The translations under genes were made by a program, and so were the position numbers. Under the pieces are notes generated by a model. That model searched no databases. It was not told where the DNA came from and saw only the letters and a program-made list of their open reading frames with translations. Shown piece by piece: positions 63,575-64,000 of a stretch of 64,000 nucleotides of DNA (position 1 is its first letter; each line of letters opens with the position of its first letter). This stretch comes from Perca fluviatilis (taxonomy: Eukaryota > Chordata > Actinopteri > Perciformes > Percidae). The DNA lies in the NCBI RefSeq assembly GCF_010015445.1, contig NC_053127.1, forward strand, positions 26,505,715 through 26,569,714, written 5' to 3'.

Positions 63575-64000
63575 CTAGAGGGAATAAGAAAGGAGGTGGA
63601 GTCGCCATTTTGTTTAATGACTCACTCCAATGCAAGCAGATATCTTATGGAATGTTGCTTCTTTTGAATATGGGGCTCTTCCGCTGAGTTCCTCCTCTCG
63701 AGCTATGTTCCTACTTATCTACAGGCCATGCTACTGCCGGTTTATAAAGCACTGAATGGTTCAAAATACATTTCGGATCTGCTGCTACTCTATGAACCAT
63801 CCAGACCTCAGGTCAACCGGGACAGCGCTGCTTCCTGTCCCCAGAGTCTGAATTAAACATGGATGGAGACGCGGTGTTCAGTTTCTATGCACCACATATC
63901 TGGAACAAACTCCCAGGAAACTGCAAGTCCGCTGCAACTCTGTTTTTTTAAATCAAGGCTGAAGACCTTTTCTTTGACGCTGCCTTCTATTAAATCAAGT
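63575..64000 (+). pseudogene. LINE fragment, internally deleted, runs off the window
   Basis: From 63575 the frame reads TRGNKKGGGVAILFNDSLQC and KQISYG, then shifts frame to NVASFEYGALPLSSSSRAMF and LLIYRP. At about 63723 it changes to a C-terminal-type segment (PVYKALNGSKYISDLLLLYE, PSRPQVN...) with stops, then ISGTNSQETA- and FKSRLKTFS-like words. The order matches the endonuclease and the extreme C-terminus of fish non-LTR polyproteins, with the reverse transcriptase missing between. Dead copy, probably L2/CR1-like. Confidence 0.72.

Overview
The window is vertebrate, almost certainly teleost and probably a perch-like (acanthomorph) fish. It has interrupted genes with GT-AG introns, long (CA)n tracts, tRNA-derived SINEs and many short non-autonomous hAT, PIF/Harbinger and piggyBac-like elements. 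There are no bacterial-type operons. Species cannot be fixed from the sequence. Two genes lie tandemly on the + strand, about 20 kb apart from stop to start. || Gene 1 (window start to 18624): the last five coding exons of a GABA-A receptor alpha subunit, best called gabra3. The window opens inside the gene, so the signal peptide and first half of the extracellular domain are missing. What remains encodes the Cys-loop, loop C, all four membrane helices, the gephyrin-binding sequence in the TM3-TM4 loop and the C-terminus. The mammalian I/M RNA-editing codon is here a genomic Met codon, inside a perfect 10-bp exonic hairpin. A possible polyadenylation signal lies at 26770, which would mean an 8-kb 3' UTR, but this is uncertain. 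|| Intergenic stretch (about 26800-38000): no convincing gene; AT-rich, mostly unrecognised DNA. || Gene 2 (38694-61596, poly(A) signal 62761): complete tmem164 in six coding exons, 288 residues. TMEM164 is a multi-pass membrane protein described as a cysteine-centred acyltransferase that makes arachidonoyl (C20:4) ether phospholipids. The Cys and His equivalent to human C123 and H181 are present. The two genes share no pathway; a membrane location and mammalian X linkage are all they have in common. || The introns are a transposon museum. Several elements have visible terminal inverted repeats and exact target-site duplications, including a PIF/Harbinger MITE (TTA duplication) nested in a hAT MITE (8-bp duplication), a LINE endonuclease fragment inside a 1.28-kb hAT element, a 695-bp TIR element carrying a Myb/SANT-like reading frame, and two long foldbacks. 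The right end holds a frameshifted, internally deleted LINE running off the window. I found no CRISPR array, no functional tRNA or rRNA gene, no virus-derived gene and no obviously new multigene system. The best leads are the editing-site hairpin, a possible 39-nt cassette exon in gabra3, an array of 5' splice-site-like motifs in tmem164 intron 1, and inverted MITE copies flanking tmem164 exon 2.
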